A stretch of 64,000 nucleotides of DNA. Source: Uliginosibacterium gangwonense DSM 18521 (GTDB lineage: Bacteria > Pseudomonadota > Gammaproteobacteria > Burkholderiales > Rhodocyclaceae). Positions 63,757 to 64,000 of this stretch are shown piece after piece. A program made the position numbers and the translations under genes. The stretch covers positions 116,600 through 180,599 of the forward strand of contig NZ_KB892834.1 of the NCBI RefSeq assembly GCF_000373965.1. Direction: 5' to 3'. Below the pieces are notes generated by a model. The model was not told the DNA's origin, did no database searches, and saw only the letters and a list, made by a program, of their open reading frames with translations. The stretch's first letter is position 1. Each line of letters opens with the position of its first letter.

Positions 63757-64000
63757 GCGGCATTCTCCAGCACGCGTTGAAAGGCTGGCGAGAGGCTGTC
63801 GGCCAGGCGGAAGTCCGCCCCGCCAGCGGTGATGCGCATGTACGCAAGCCAGGCATCAAACTCCGGCGCGGGGCGCAGGCCCAGTACCTCGCGCACATAC
63901 AAGGCATCGTGGAAAGAAGTGGTCTGGTAGTTGAGCATCACATCGTCTGAACCAGGAATGCCCATCACAAAATTGCATCCGGCCACGCCCAGCAGGGTTA
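63753..64000 (-). CDS. eutB: Ethanolamine ammonia-lyase large subunit, 3' end
   Basis: About the last 81 residues are inside the window; the frame is open at the edge. The C-terminus of EutB is recognised by FVMGIPGSDDVMLNYQTTSF and HDALYVREVLGLRPAPEF. The rest of the gene lies beyond base 64000. Confidence 0.93.
   Translation of the reverse strand, partial: TLLGVAGCNFVMGIPGSDDVMLNYQTTSFHDALYVREVLGLRPAPEFDAWLAYMRITAGGADFRLADSLSPAFQRVLENAA

Overview
The window reads as a chromosomal segment of a free-living, plant- or soil-associated betaproteobacterium. The evidence is the moderately high GC, the zapB-like/zapA/6S RNA block, rdgC, ruvC and murB of proteobacterial type, and many ATGA-type overlaps in long operons. 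Neisseriales (Chromobacteriaceae or Chitinibacteraceae) is my best guess, but it is inference only. I see no phage, no complete insertion sequence and no CRISPR array.

Layout. 0-6 kb: S4 RNA-binding protein, cysteine hydrolase with a divergent GlxA-type regulator, cyclopropane fatty acid synthase, then ruvC, trmB, thiG and thiS on the minus strand. 6-10.5 kb: a 4'-phosphopantetheinyl transferase overlapping a 1322-residue one-module NRPS of the Pls/PosA (poly-amino-acid synthetase) type. 10.6-18.6 kb: tRNA-Gly(CCC), two unknown small genes, a GH31 glycosidase and MFS transporter run by a divergent LacI-family regulator with two identical-plan palindromes, a secreted phosphoesterase and a 63-residue orphan. 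18.6-22.2 kb: an accessory islet with a DUF5343-like plus HEPN-like gene pair, a large unidentified structured RNA with its own terminator, 6S RNA, zapA and a zapB-like gene.

22.3-35.2 kb: a cobalamin riboswitch followed by btuB and a tightly packed operon: cobO, cobB, cbiB, HAD phosphatase, cobD, cobQ, btuC, btuD, btuF, cobU, transglutaminase-like gene, cobT. It covers corrinoid uptake, adenosylation, amidation and nucleotide-loop assembly, but has no cobS and no recognisable alpha-ribazole phosphatase. 35.3-46.8 kb: two bacteriohemerythrins, then a six-gene alpha-2-macroglobulin operon (yfaA-yfaT-yfaS-yfaQ-yfaP-yfaP2) whose accessory proteins carry cell-wall-enzyme signatures.

47.1-52.6 kb: a complete branched-chain amino acid ABC transporter (livKHMGF) ending in a hotdog thioesterase. 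53-56 kb: a secreted pectate lyase facing a GH43 lipoprotein with an AbfB-like arabinose-binding domain, pointing to pectin and arabinan use. 56.3-59.7 kb: nikR divergent from an ECF transporter (NikMN-Q-O) with a His-rich ATPase tail, most likely for nickel. 59.7-64 kb: tRNA-Lys(CTT), murB, two small proteins, rdgC, a nucleoside deoxyribosyltransferase, and eutC with the 3' end of eutB, whose product needs adenosylcobalamin and so links to the B12 operon.

The strongest candidates for something undescribed are the structured RNA at about 20.97-21.28 kb, the two-gene DUF5343/HEPN-like module beside it, the peptidoglycan-like accessory proteins of the macroglobulin operon, and the Pls-like synthetase.
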